Source of the DNA: Rhynchopus euleeides
Taxonomy: Eukaryota > Euglenozoa > Diplonemea > Diplonemida > Diplonemidae
Direction of reading: 5' to 3'
NCBI GenBank assembly: GCA_963210315.1
Contig: OY723284.1
Location: forward strand, 372,001-436,000
Length of the DNA: 64,000 bases
Notes under the pieces: generated by a model
Database searches by the model: none
Seen by the model: the letters and a program-made list of their open reading frames with translations, nothing else
What the model was told of the DNA's origin: nothing
Shown here: positions 1 through 14,589 of the stretch, piece by piece
How the letters are laid out: each line of letters begins with the position of its first letter
How positions within the stretch are numbered: the first letter of the stretch is position 1
Position numbers and translations under genes: made by a program

Positions 1-999
1 ATCATGAGCTCTACAACCTGGGCGTGTTGCTTGTGGGAGGGGGGGGGGGGTGTGGGGGGGCAGGGGCAGGGTGATGGGGGGATGAGCCTCATTGTATTTT
101 TGCCATAATTTACTCGGAAAAAAACACAAAAAAACATGGAAAAAATACGTGAAGAAAAATAAACGGCGAAGAGAGAGAGAAAAAATGGAATCCGAAATCA
201 TCATCATCATCATCAGAGAGAGAGAGAGAGAGAGAGATGGAGAATATGCCATGCCACACCGAATGGTTACACAGGTTGACGGGTTCAAGAAGGTGCCCCC
301 CACCCGCACCCCCTTTGGGTTTTGGGCGCAGGGCTGCGCCTCCCCTTACACCGAATGGTTACACAGTGGGTGCGAGCGAGGACGTGTGTGTGGGGAGCGG
401 GGGGGGGGGGAGGGATGGCTGGCGGGGCTGAAGAAACCCAAATGCCAAGTACCCCCTTTTCGGGGAGAGGACCCACGAGGGCACTTGGATGGTATCGGGT
501 GCTGCTGCCACCGCCACCGCCACCCCTACCCCCGACCCCCCCACCACCAGTCCGAATCGCCTGACCCACACAAACGAAATTAAAGGAAGGCCAAAAAAAA
601 CGGGAGCCTTCTTTTGTGTCCGGAAAAGCAAAGGGATAATATCATAAAAAAATAATGCCAGGATAAGAAACGCCTTCCCACGTCACGTGCCCCCCCCCCC
701 CCGAATCAAATCAGAATCAAATCGATGGCGACGATCTGTGTGCCCCGCAGGGGGGTCGTGAAATGACCGCAGAATGAATGAATAGAACGCGGCAGCAAAA
801 CCAGATAACTGCCGGCGTTTGCTTGTCGGAACAGCAGATTTCCCACTCTTTTGTGTACACCGCTCCTCGAGAAGACGAAGTGGGTGTGTGAGTGGGGTCG
901 GAATATTCCGGCAAAGGGGAAAAAAATGGGTCACAGAAAGTTTCTCCAGTTCGGCAAAACCAAACCAAGGAACAGCGGGGGACTGGCACGGTAGTTGGC
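1..999. other. No gene seen; simple-sequence flank
   Basis: This stretch holds G homopolymers, an AGAG run near 220-235, CCACCG-rich low-complexity sequence and a C tract near 692-702. A 15-base motif containing accgaatggttacac occurs twice (about 258 and 350). Open frames here are short, differ between frames and are driven by low-complexity sequence. I see no gene. Confidence 0.6.
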
Positions 1000-1692
1000 G
1001 CACGGTGGGATCTTGTAAATTTTACATGTATAACTACAAGTATATACATGTATTATACATGTATAATACTTGCATGTCAACTATTATACATGTATAATAC
1101 ATGTATATGCCTGAAATATACATGTAAAATACATGTATATCAAGTAAAAATACAAGTATAATACTTGCATGTCAACTATTATACATGTATTTTTACTTGA
1201 TATACATGTATTTTACATGTATATTTCAGGCATTTACATGTATTTTACATGTATAATAGTTGACATGCAAGTATTATACATGTAAAATACTTGCATGACA
1301 AGTAAAATACATGTATAATACTTGCATGACAAGTAAAATACTTGCATGCAAGTAAAATACATGTATTTTACTTGCATGCAAGTATTTTACTTGTCATGCA
1401 AGTATTTTACATGTATAATACTTGCATGACAAGTATTATACATGTAAAATACATGTAAATGCCTGAAATATACATGTAAAATACATGTATATCAAGTAAA
1501 AATACATGTATAATAGTTGACATGCAAGTATTATACATGTATTTTTACTTGATATACATGTATTTTACATGTATATTTCAGGCATATACATGTATTATAC
1601 ATGTATAATAGTTGACATGCAAGTATTATACATGTATAATACATGTATATACTTGTAGTTATACATGTAAAATTTACAAGATCCCATCGTGC
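1000..1692. repeat. Foldback palindromic array of TACATGTA / ACTTGCATG words
   Basis: The ends are inverted copies: the word gcacggtgggatcttg at the left is matched by its reverse complement at about 1677-1692 with one mismatch, followed by matching taaattttacatgtataact. Almost the whole 693 bp is built from short words (tacatgta, acttgcatg, tatacatgta) arranged symmetrically about position 1346-1366, so the unit could fold into one long hairpin. No clear target-site duplication flanks it and there is no coding capacity. It resembles a non-autonomous foldback element, but superfamily is unknown. Confidence 0.75.
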
Positions 1693-3432
<1,740 letters not shown>

Positions 3433-4080
3433 CACACCGTGGGGTAATCAGGCTGGGGAAAAAAACAACAAATCACAACAAATCACACCCGATCGTCAGC
3501 TGATTGAGGGTGTGATGGAGACACCCGATCACAACAGATCACAACAAATCACAAGGCAAATGTTGTGATTTGTTGTGATTTTTTGCGATTTGTTGCGGCC
3601 AGTTGTGATTTGTTGTGACTAGGTGTGACGTGGTGTGATTTGTTGTGACCAGTTGTGACGACTTGTGACCCTTTTGTGATGAGTTGTGATGAGGTGTGAT
3701 CTGTTGTATAGCGTATCAGTTCTCGTGCGTCGTCTTTCGTAGACGTTCTGTACGATGCGGATCCGCTAATCCAACATAGCAAACGATCTGTTGTGATCTG
3801 TTGTGATCGCGATCCAAAATTTTAAATTTTTGAAATTTTGGATCGCGATCACAACAGATCACAACAGATCACACCTCATCACAACTCATCACAACTCATC
3901 ACAAAAGGGTCACAAGTCGTCACAACTGGTCGCAACAAATCACAACTGGCCACAACAAATCGCAACAAATCGCAACAAATCACAACAAATCACAACATTT
4001 GGCGTTGTGATTTGTTGTGATCGGGTGTGATTCGTTGTGATTTGTTGTTTTTTCCCCCAGCCTGATTACCCCACACCGTG
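3433..4080. mobile_element. Non-autonomous Mutator-like foldback element
   Basis: The element body runs 3442-4071 and starts GGGTAATCAGGCTGGGG; its other end is the exact reverse complement of these bases. The inverted ends continue for about 50 bp with few mismatches. A 9-bp direct repeat, CACACCGTG, sits exactly outside both ends (3433-3441 and 4072-4080). A 9-bp target duplication with long inverted ends is the usual signature of MULEs. The interior is made of many copies of tcacaacaaa-type words, inverted about 3700-3830, with a palindrome around gatcgcgatc. It encodes nothing and would need a transposase from elsewhere. Confidence 0.8.
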
Positions 4081-5732
4081 ATGATTTTAGTTCATGGGGG
4101 GTGGGGATGGGAGAGGGGGGGGGGGGATTTGCGTGTTGATTTCCATTGCCTAAACACACACACACACACACAGGCAGGATGAGGTGCCCTCACTGAGCAC
4201 ACCTGAAGCCTGTCCTGCACACAGAACACAGGGAAATGACAGACCTGGTATTTTTTGCCTTTTTTTTTGCTGCTGGGGGAGTGAATCTTCGCTATCGGCA
4301 AAGTTTTCGGCAAAGTTCGGCGTTTTTTCACCCAAAATAGCCAGGAAATACATCAAAAATGCATTTTTTCGGCAGTGTAGCAGAAGGTATCCCCCCTTTG
4401 GTCTCTCAATTGAATCCTCCGAAAAAGTGACCTCACATGACTTGTGGAGTTCAGCTGCACAGATCGTGATGCCACCATGCCTTTGCAGAGATGGCAAAAA
4501 AAACCCTTGAAACAAGCAAGGTCGGGTGCTAGGGAGGGTGTGGGGGGTGTGGGGGGGTAACCACTTGAATTTCGTGGCACAGAAATCACGAAAAGGGGGC
4601 AAAAGCCACACGCAGGGAAAAAAACAACGGGTGTTGTATTTTCTTTTGGAGGGGGGGGGGGTAAAAATGCAAAAAAATATTGCCGAGCTGAGCCATAACA
4701 CGAAGCACACCCGCACATCACAGAGGGGAGGGGAGAGGTGGAGGAGCAGGAGTGGGCAGAGTTGTTTATTCGCAGAGAGAGAAACACACGGCACAGCTTG
4801 GCATTTTTTTATTTTGCATTGAATAGAGAATGCAAAAAAAACCGAACACAAAACGGCAAAAAAAAGACAGAACACACCGGATACGATTTCAGAGGGGGGG
4901 GGGGGGGGAGGGCTCGTGTGAGGTGGAGGCTGAAGATACGAAGGGAAAGGGAAGGGGGTGGGGGGTCGTGAAGGAAGAGAAAATACGGCATGGGGTTGGC
5001 TTCCCTTCGCTCGGGATATGCAGGCTGTCGGTTTGTAGGGGAGGAGAGGAGGAGGGGGTGGGTCTCGGTCGAACTAGGGCTGCGCAGTTCTGCATTTCTG
5101 GAAGCAAACTGCCGTCTAGTACAGTCCGTAGGACGGTGGCCGCCTGTCTTGTTTACCTCAAAGTTGAAACCTATCAATATCTGGATTTTCAGAGGACAAA
5201 ATCCCAGACGTTCTCAGACCGAGGCCCGTATCCCATGAAGATATGTGTATTGCGCCAACCTCTAAAAAGAGGTTCCAAGGAGAGCGTGGGCGGTAACGAA
5301 CTTTTGATTTGGAGCTAAGCCGGGCGAGGAAACTATGCGAAAATTGGCACATTGCGGTGGGGTGGTTTTTTGAACGATTTTTGGCCGTGCTCGTCGCGTC
5401 CCCCGGTGAGGGGGGACGCTGTTTCGTGTTCTCCTTGCCGCACGGAGGCATTGCCTTACGTCGCCTCTTCCTCTTTTCCTTTATGGGCGGGTTAGTCTGG
5501 CTCAGAGGGCGGGACCGTGCTGATATGCACAGTGACGACTCTCCCTTTTTTTGTTGTGCCCGCCTCCTGCCGAGTCGTGGCTGCTGCCTCTCAGACTGGG
5601 GGCGGGCGGTCGCCGACGCTGACGCGCCTGGCGGCCCGTGGAAAGTGACGTGGGTCTGGGGGTGGGGGGGGGGGGGGGGGGGTGCTGGGGTGTCAGGCCG
5701 AAGCCCTTGACCGCTGTTGATTTTTGCAGGTT
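4081..5732. other. No gene seen; includes 3' flank of the truncated LINE
   Basis: Poly-G, poly-A and low-complexity tracts dominate. A minus-strand frame (about 5158-5736) overlaps the LINE stop region and is Pro/Arg/Lys-rich without a domain; it may be LINE 3' UTR. An 18-base G run lies near 5664-5682. No poly(A) or clear target-site duplication marks the LINE 3' end. Confidence 0.5.
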
Positions 5733-8700
5733 TCACGAGATCAGGTAGTCCTTCTCGCTGTGCTCCGTCACCCCTGCCTCAGCCAGGTAGCGTAGGGCCC
5801 CCTTGCAGTTGTGCAGCAGCAGGTTGTGCACGTTTGTGGCTGTGAGGTGGTGTCGGGCTGACGCTGTCGCGGGACAGCCGAAGAATAGGTGCTTCAGCGA
5901 GACCCCAGGCGGGGGGCTGTCCGGCGCAAGCTTCAGGCAGGGTTTGCACGGTGGTTGTGCGCTGCCCGGGACGTCGTGGTCGTACACCAGGCGGTGGTGG
6001 TCGGCCCGGAGGCGGCGGATGGTGGTTTCCCCTAAGCGGGTAAGGCCCTCCATGCGGAGGTCAGGGCGCTGCAGTCGCGTCTCCCCGATTCCTGACCGAT
6101 ACGCGTACACGCTCTCTGTGCGGGGCAACGTGGTCCCGCTGTATATGTGTCGGCGGAGGGTGACACGGGCCGACGCGAGGCTGATCGGCTCCATCTGGGG
6201 CTTGAACGCACCGATCTGCGCCTGCTTGTCAGCAAGTTCGTTCCCTACCACCCCAACATGCGACGGGATGTAGCGGAGGTGGGTGGTGACATCGTATGTT
6301 TGGGCGAGCTTGCGCAGCCTCTGCCAGATGTCCCATTCGGTGGACCCCCTCGCTCGCTGGGGGCCGCTCAGCAGTGCATTCAGTGCGCTCTGCGAGTCGG
6401 TGAGGATGGCGACCGTTTCGCCTTGGGTTACCACGGTGCATAGGTGGGCGAGGGATTCTCTGATGGCCACCAGCTCTGCCTGGTAGCTGATGCAACGGAG
6501 TCCTGCCGGCCAGGCGAGCTTTTTCTTGAGGCGGCCCTCCGGCATGCTGTACACCGCTGCGCCCGCGCCGCCCTGTTGCTGCCGCGATGTGGAGTTGGAG
6601 ACTGACCCGTCGGTGTAGACATGCCAGGCGCACGTCGGGAGGGCCTGGATGGTCTGCTCTGCCAGGTCCCGGAGGGTGTCTTTCGGGGTGGCGGCCTTCG
6701 GGGCGGTGAGCCCCGGCAGCGTCGCCAGGATGTGCACTCGTGGCAGCACCAGGTTCCATTCCCAGGGGGGGATGGGGTGTGCTGCATGCAGGGGGGCCAG
6801 CAGGGGGGTGCGCCCGTCGACCTTCGAGGATTTCACCAGACTCCGTGCCTGATGTAGCCAGCTGCCTCCCGTGTTCCCGGTATTTAGTTGCGCCCGGTAT
6901 CCTGGGGAGTGGGGCACGCGGCGGAAGCGTTCGTGGTCTGTGCACACCGCAACCTTGAAGTCGAGGTCGAGGTCTCGTAGGTGTGATTCCCAGAGGAGCT
7001 TCGCCGTGCTGGTGTTCTTCATGCAGCCTGTGATAATCAGGGCTGCGGTGCGGTGGACATCTTGCAGGCGTTTGAGGTTCCTCGCGGTCAGGCCAGGGGT
7101 GTAAACGCTTGCGGCGTACATCAGGATGGGGTAGACATACGTCAGGTAGGCCTGGCGCAGCGTGTCTCCACTTGAGCCCCAGTCGGTGCCTGCCAACATA
7201 CGCAGTATGCTCAGGCGTCGCATACAGGTGGTCACGACGTGGTCGACGTGGTCCGACATCGTGTAGCAGGCATCGATGTAAACCCCGAGGTATTTTGCTG
7301 TGGAGTCGTGCTGGAGGGGGGTGCCGTCTGGGAGCTCCATGCGCTTGTGCTCGCCCAGTGCTTCAGGCGTCGTTCCCATCAGCGTGTAGCAGCACTTGCT
7401 GGGGGAGAGCTGCAGCCCGTGGAGTGGGACTTCGGCGGCGAGTGCTGATATGACGCCCTGTGCGGTGCTTAGGGCGTCGGTGTAGGTGTCCCCGACGACG
7501 AGTACTGCAATGTCATCTGCGAACACCGCAGGGTGGACGTCCGGGGAGGCGGTGATGGCTCGAGATACGTCATCCATCACGCAGTTGAAGAGCAGGGGCG
7601 AGAGCACTGTTCCTTGTGGGACACCGTTGTTGAAGTCGTAGTAGTCGCTTCTCACCCCGTGCACCTGTGCGGCGGCCCGGCGGTTGCTGAGGTAGTTGTG
7701 CAGCCATCGGGTGAACTTCGGGGGGAAGCCCTTTCGTCTGACGCTGTTGATGACTGCGAGCTTGCTGACCTTGTCGAAGGCTTTCTCGAGGTCGAAGTAC
7801 AGGGTGACAGCTGCCTTCCCGGAGGAGAGGGCGTCCGTCGCTGTTTGGGTGATGTAGGCTAGCTGGTCGGTTGTCGATCTCAGTCGCTGGAATCCCGCTT
7901 GGTTCGGGCAGTGCCCCTCGACTTGCGGGTATGCGTCGTCAAGCATGAGCTGCTCCATGCGCCTCTTCACCATTTTTTCCAGTACCTTGCATGCTGTGCT
8001 GGTGAGCGCAATTGGTCGGTACGAGGATGCTGCCGTCGCTGGCTTCCCCGGTTTCAGGATCGGGACGATGACTGCTCGCGTCCATGCGTCGGGGAGGATG
8101 CCGCTGTTCCACGACAGGTTGAGCACGTGCAGGAGTCCCTGCCGCGCTTGGGGGCCGAGGTGCATCAGCAGTTCGTTGTTGAGGTCGTCAGGCCCTGGGG
8201 ATTTTCGCTCCTGCAGTTCGGACAGGGCTGCGCTCAGCTCCTCTTTGGAGAAGTCGTCTTCGGCAGCTGAGAGCTCGGGGGGTGTCTGGCCATTCGCATG
8301 TTGCGGGGTGGGTACCGATTGTGACTGTTGGTCGTTCCCTTCACTGATCTTGGCGTAGTGGCTGCAGAGGAGGTCCGCCTTAGCTTTGGGGTCGGTCACC
8401 GGGACCCCTCCGTCGACAAGCGGGAAGGCGGCCTGTTGAAGTTTGCGGCCGTCGAGTTCTCGCACAAGCCGGAAGGTGGCGCCGAGGTCGCTGCTGGTGC
8501 TCGCAGCCTGGCACCTGGTTTCCCAAGTTGTGCGTTTTGCTTCGAGGACGGCGTTGGTGGCGTCGGTGGTCAGCTTGTCCAGTTTGTCGTAGTCGTCCTG
8601 GGACAGGTGTGTAGTCTGGGCGTGTCTGCGTGATTCTTCGTTCCGCGCCCGTACCGCGCGTTTCACCTTGCTCGTGAACCACCTCTTGCGGGGGCGTGAG

Positions 8701-9330
8701 CTACGCTTCGTCGGGATGTGCTTGGCTGCGACCGTTCGCACCAGTCCAAGCCACTTGTGGAAGGACTCCTTCGGGTCACACCACTTCGTCACTTTGCGTG
8801 ATAGCCGTTCGAGCTCCTCGGTGAAGGCGGGCCAGTCCGCTGCTGCCCAGTTCCACAGTTGACGGGCCTTGGCTGCCGGGTGTGTCGCAGCTGCTGGCGT
8901 TCGTTCAAAAGGGACGGTGTATTGGATGGCGAAGTGGTCTGATTGCCACTGGTCCAGGGTATTCCAGGTGACCTCCCCCAACTCGTAGTGGGCGAAGACG
9001 ATGTCCGGCGAGGACTTGGAGTCGCGGCGCATGCGTGTGGGGTGGTCGGGGTCGTTGCACAGTGACATGCCGTTGAGGAGGGACCAGTGGTACAGATCAG
9101 TTCCCTTGTTGTCACAGCGCGCATGTTTATCCCAGGCACGGTTGTGGATGTTGAAGTCGCCAGCTATGACGGACTCCGGCGTGTGTGGTAGCAGGGATGT
9201 AGAGAAGTCATCGTGGCGTGGGTCGTTGCTAGTGCCGACTCCCGAGGGGCGGTACACATTGGTGAACGTGACGGCGCTTTCCGGTCCCGTGACTCGCACT
9301 GTGAGGGTCTCTGTTACACTAGCGTCTGGT
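5733..9330 (-). CDS. 5'-truncated non-LTR retrotransposon polyprotein (EN-RT-RNase H)
   Basis: This LINE ORF copies its RNA into DNA at a nicked target. Residues are counted from codon 9299. Residues 1-130 are the C-terminal half of an APE-type endonuclease (NVYRPSG, GDFN near 47, SDHF near 119). The reverse transcriptase follows, with LYFDLEKAFD, VPQGTVLSPLLF and the catalytic FADD near 592. RNase H comes next (YTDGS near 893, TDSQSAL near 966, HVGVVGNELAD near 1015), then a Cys/His region (CKPC, HLFFGCP). The order EN-RT-RNH fits the I/Ingi-like group. The first half of the endonuclease is missing: the frame stays open to about 9330, where it meets an A run on the sense strand, which is typical of 5' truncation. 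From there on the frame is intact to its stop, so the insertion is probably young. The copy is not expected to be autonomous. Confidence 0.93.
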
Positions 9331-12300
9331 TTTTTTTTTGCGAAAACCGCGGTTTGATTTGTCTAAACTGCAGCAGCATGTGCGCAACACAGCACACTTT
9401 TTCTGCCCCCCCATGCTTATCTGTTGGTGAAGAAATCAGTTCCTCCGGATGTACACCTGGCTCCTCTTCGGACGATTTGAACGCATGTTTGTGACTTTTT
9501 GGCGCCATGGGTGGGGGCACTCTGTCTGCTCCATAGCTTCCCGTCCGACGGGGTTCCAAGCGGGTGAGGTTAAAATGGCGGGATAGTATAGGAGGGCTGT
9601 CCGAAACAGTGTGGTGTAGGAGGGATTCTCAGAAGTGGCCCTCTGCAAAGCAAGCGCTGCAAAAATCGCCACCTCAATTCAACGTTTTTTTGCAAGGGGT
9701 TGGGTTCAGAAGAGAGATGATGATTTTTGAGGAGAAAATAAATCGTGTGGAAGCAGGCTCTTCTTGCTAGGATGTTCACGGGCGAAGTGGCTGAGGACAG
9801 AGGTGGGGGTGATGTATGGCATTTGGTTTGCCTTGCTTTTGGTTACCTTGGGAGAGTAACATTCTACCTCGCACAGCGGTGGAGTAACCACCCGCTGCAG
9901 CATCACGCTCTCTTTCATCACGAAGCCCATCTCTACGACAAGGACATGTGGTAGGGAACACTGAACCCAGGCCTCCAACCTGATCAGCACGATCATGAGC
10001 AAAGAACTGGACAACGCTATTCTGGTTGTGCATTGTGTTGGAGCTAACCCACCACTAGCAAGGGTATCACCCCAATACACTCTTCGTTCTGTGACATTGG
10101 ATACTTCTGTTGTAAGACCGGGGAGGGGAATACCCGGCACCTCTTGCGTTTGCATCCGGGCTCAAGAGCCAGCTCGTACGATGTACAGACGGCTGTGGGG
10201 GGAGGGGGGGAGGCGCAGGGGTATGGCTGGCAGAACGTTGCGGATGGGGCGGGGGAACGTTGGAGATAGCTCTGCCTAAAACAGAAGGTGTCGGGTGTGT
10301 GTGTGTATGGGGGGGGGGGGAATGGAGGGCTGCCGCGGCTTGAACAATTTTGAACGACTTTTAAATACACCTTTTGTTGAGTTCCATGTTCGAGAAAAAA
10401 TCGGCAAAAAAAACAAACAAACAAAGGGGAATACCTGTGTTGAAGTATGAATAGGTCTAGAAAACCTTGTTTTGACAAGAGAGTCAAAATAAGGCTGAAA
10501 AAAATCATCAAAACGTGAAAGGAGGGCAGAAGCCCCCCGCATAACCAATCGCCGACATCAAATATTGCATGTTCCTGGATTGGCTGCCTTTTTGGGATGA
10601 TAATGGTATTGGTTTTCGGACACAATCATATCGCACCTGTGTTGCGTTTAATTGGTAACAACCTTGGAACGGATCATTGGTGTTTAGCGTTCATATGGAG
10701 GGAGGGGGTGGAGGTGATGGGCAGTGCGGCTGTCGATGCAGTGCCCGACAACAAAGCTCACCTACACTCCTACATGCCTCGTGCACTTCGTCGTCTCTTT
10801 TGACCCTCCTCATGCAACGACTTTGAACAGCCTGAACAACTTTCATTCATGAGCTCAATTGCTGTTTCGGGGAAGCAGAAAAGACTCTCTTTCCTGGGTG
10901 AGGGCAGGGGCGGGGGGGGAGCACATGGGGAACTTCAATCTGCCAGCCACTGTACCCACGCCGAACCTGGGGAGGGGCGTGTGGGGAACTCACTCGCGAT
11001 AAAAAAAAAAGCCGTATTTTTTTTCCCCTTTTTCTGATGGTGATGCGGCGATATGCCTCCAGATGGGGTGGGGTCGGAGGAGACACAGAGTTGCACGCAT
11101 CGTTGCATCGAGGGCTAAAGGAGAGAGAGAGAAGAGAGAGACCGTCTGTGGGGGAGAGGGGGTGCTTTTGTATTCTCTCAAGACCTGCGATTGGGGGGGG
11201 GGGGGGGGGGGAGGGGCTACGTTTTTGGCAACCAGGAGATTCTGGTGCCGAGCGGAAAGCCAACTTCTCCCTGAACTCCATTGGCGAAACCCATGGAGGC
11301 GACCCGTTTTGGATATTTGGGCCGTGAGTTATGTGGAGCAGCAGCACGCACCCACCCCCCCACCCCCACTCGCATCCACAAGCAGTGCGCTGTGAGACAA
11401 GATGTTTGCACAGGCAGGGTGGAGCGACGTTGGTAAATTAGTTTCAAGGAGCCTAGAGAAAGGGCGCGCACCGTTCACAGCACAGAGCCAGACACACAAG
11501 GATATAGTTGGATGGGGGACGGGCAAGGTGAGCTGACCTGCGCATGGTCTGTCCACGCAAAGTGGACAGCCAACGCAGGGGCGGCGCACTCCGTCGCCTC
11601 TCGTATGAGTTCGCGCGATCATCTCGGAGGGGGGGGGGGGAGAGAGAGAGAGACGAGAATGATCACTAACCAAATCATCAAATGGTTGTATGTTCCGCAT
11701 AGGTTTTTTATTTATTTCTTACGTGGGTGGAAGGGCAAAGGTGGGAAGGTGGAGGTGGGGGGGGGGGGGGAACGGATGCAGTGCTGGCGGAATCGCCTGG
11801 CCATCGCCCGACCTGGTTTCGCCCCGAGTATGTGGAACGATTCGAGGCAATTGCGCCAGCACTGTATGCAGAGAGGAGAGAGGGGGTGGGGGGCGGGGGA
11901 AATGGAAGGGGAGGGTGTTCGTTCTGTTTCTCAGGACATCCACTACAAAATAATGACAAGATGACAAGTCACTCGGAAATAGCACACATGGGGGCAACTT
12001 GTGTGTGAAAAGTCGGCACTTTTTTTTGAGCTTGGCGGTTTTGCCCGGGAGTGTGTTTTGTTTTTGGGCACAGGTTGCTGGTTGGGAGTGCATCTATTTT
12101 TGCCTCACGATCCCTTGGCAAAAAAAAACAGGCCTTCAGACTGTTGTGATGTGGAAGCGCATAACGAGAATCACGAGTAACTGAGGAAGATCGGCAGAAC
12201 TGAGAGGTGTCACTTTGTGTGCCGTGTGAACGTGAGACAAAAAGAGTACACAAAACCAAGCTCTCTCGTGACGCTTTCCACCCATTGCCGTGTGCTGGTA

Positions 12301-14589
12301 ATGCAAGAGGGGAAGACATGGGAAGGATTTTCGGACGTGATTCGGTCCGGGAGGGGGTGCGGGGCACCAAGCTCTATGCGGTTGGTGTTGGGCTTTTTGG
12401 CGGCACTGCTGCTGCTGCTGTAACATCACATAATGACACATTGAACAATTGGAAGAACCTAAAAATAATGTATTTCTAGCCGCGATCCATCACGGCCACA
12501 CCCAGAACTGGGTTGAATTTAGTGTACTTTTTTTTGGCACAACTCTCCACGCAAAGCAAAAAAAATTCTCGGAACAATCATAATACTACAGGATGACATT
12601 CTTATGGCCGGGTTAGGGCCAATAAACTGAAAGAAAAAAACGACAAGGAAAAACGAGTGTCGTGCGGTGATTTGCAGCGCAGGGGCACTGCTGTGTAACA
12701 TATGGAAATCAGCGGGATCCACGTCATGCATTTTGTTCTAAGTAAGAGAACCACCGAACCTGGATCGGGGGACGAGGGAGGCAAAGTGTCAATGCACTTT
12801 TTTTGGGTGGCAGTTTCTCCCGATGCACCAAGGCAGGGCGCAGCTTATGACATGCCGGGCATTCTGACCCCCCCCCCCCCTTCCCCCTCTCTCTCTCTTC
12901 GGTGGTGATGGCAGTAGTCTTGTCAAAAAACTAATGCAACCGGGCGGATACACAAGAGAGGAGGGTCAGGGGGGGCGCAACGGCAGTTCCTCGGCACTCT
13001 TCGAATCCTGGAACACCTCACCTCACGGAGGATAGAAGAAATTCCTAACAAAAGATGGCGGGGCGGTGGAGCAGTGGTGGGCGGGTGGGTGTGGTTGGAA
13101 GAAGCGGGAACTGAAGAGAAGCTGCATGGTGCTACTTCTTCTGCCTCTGTTGGGGCGAGCTGAAATAAACGAGCTGTGTCGTGGGATAATCCTCTATTCC
13201 ACCCACGTGCCGATGCCGCACATTCGTGCCCTTCACACGCCCTTCCTCTCCACCACACTTCTGCCAACACATCACCTCCTCTGTCACCTCCCTGTCCCCT
13301 GCCCAACGGTGCATGCCTGCAAAGCAGGCAAAAATATAACACCGTGTCTTATCGGTGGTGTGTGATGATGGATCAACAGAGGGATGGGGTGGTGGCGGGT
13401 AACCAAAAGAAAAATACGCGAGAGTGGCTTGCTTGTTTGTGCGCCCGATCCGGATGTGATATGCGTGCGCCAAACAAACAACACCCCTTCAGGAAAAGAA
13501 AATGCCATTCAAAAAAAACATTTTTCAGCAAACAGCATCACATGATGAAGAGAGTTTGGCATCGCATCAGGCTCAAGATCACTGGAGCACAGATGACAGG
13601 GGGGGGATCCATACCCCCCCCCCCAGAATCAAAATAACTGTTGAAAATGTACGCGTTGCATGTGGTTGGGGGTGGGGTAGGGGGGGGGGGGGGGTGATAG
13701 TGGACGGGTTGAACAAGAGTAATGGCGTAAAGCCTGGCACTCGCTCTCCAACCACGTTACGGGGGTGCGGGGGGTGCATGAGGTGGCAGTGGGGTAAAAA
13801 TGTAGAAGCGCAGCACGTCGAACTAAGAGACCCGCAAGATTGCAAGAGGCAGAGAGGGATTGGCGATGGGAGGAGGGGGGGGGGCAAGGGAGAAGGGAGA
13901 AGGGAAAAGTGAAGGGGAAAGGACGACAGCCTCACTGAACAAGAGATACCACCCCACGGTAGGTCGGGCGGGGGGCGGGGGGGGCCAAAAATGTAGAAGT
14001 GGTTGGTCCACTGGGGGGGGGGGGGGGGGGGCGGGGGGATGATGCTGGGGGGTTTTACTTTGCTATTTTTTTGCTTGGATTGTGTATTTTGTGAAAGGAA
14101 AAAACCACCCCCCCCCCCCTTCACACCATATGCATTTCTCCTCGCGAATACTTTGCTTTGGTGTCAACGATCAGCCATCGACCTGACGTGATAACACGAC
14201 CAGGCAGTGGCGTGCACATTTTCTTGAACAATTTTTTTCTGACGTGCTCTCAGCAACACTCTCCCCTTGGGATGGGCTGCTATCAGAGGTTCTTCTGGCC
14301 ACCCGGTGGATGTACAGTGCAGCAGCGAGGGACAGCACCGAGCACTACCGATATATATACTTTTTTTGCTCTTGATGCTACATCCCTCCCCACCGCAACC
14401 TATACACACCCCGCGCGAATCCTTTAAAAAAAATGATGCGAATCACACCGAACGGAGCACCCCTAAACACACACAAACACGCGAATATACCAAATCATCT
14501 GTTTTTTTCTGTCCAACCCCAAAAACCCCACACCTTCTTCATTATTTTGTTCCTCCATCACCCTCCCCCCATCACGGAGGCGACAATCC
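9331..14589. other. 5.2 kb without a recognisable gene
   Basis: The sequence is full of G/C homopolymers (near 11190, 11629, 11759, 12869, 13680, 14013), A/T runs and AG/CT tracts. Frames up to about 190 codons exist on both strands but are low-complexity (Pro/Gly/Arg-rich) and overlap one another. I found no domain, no convincing exon with the GTATGC/CTGCAG borders seen elsewhere in the window, and no RNA gene. Confidence 0.5.
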
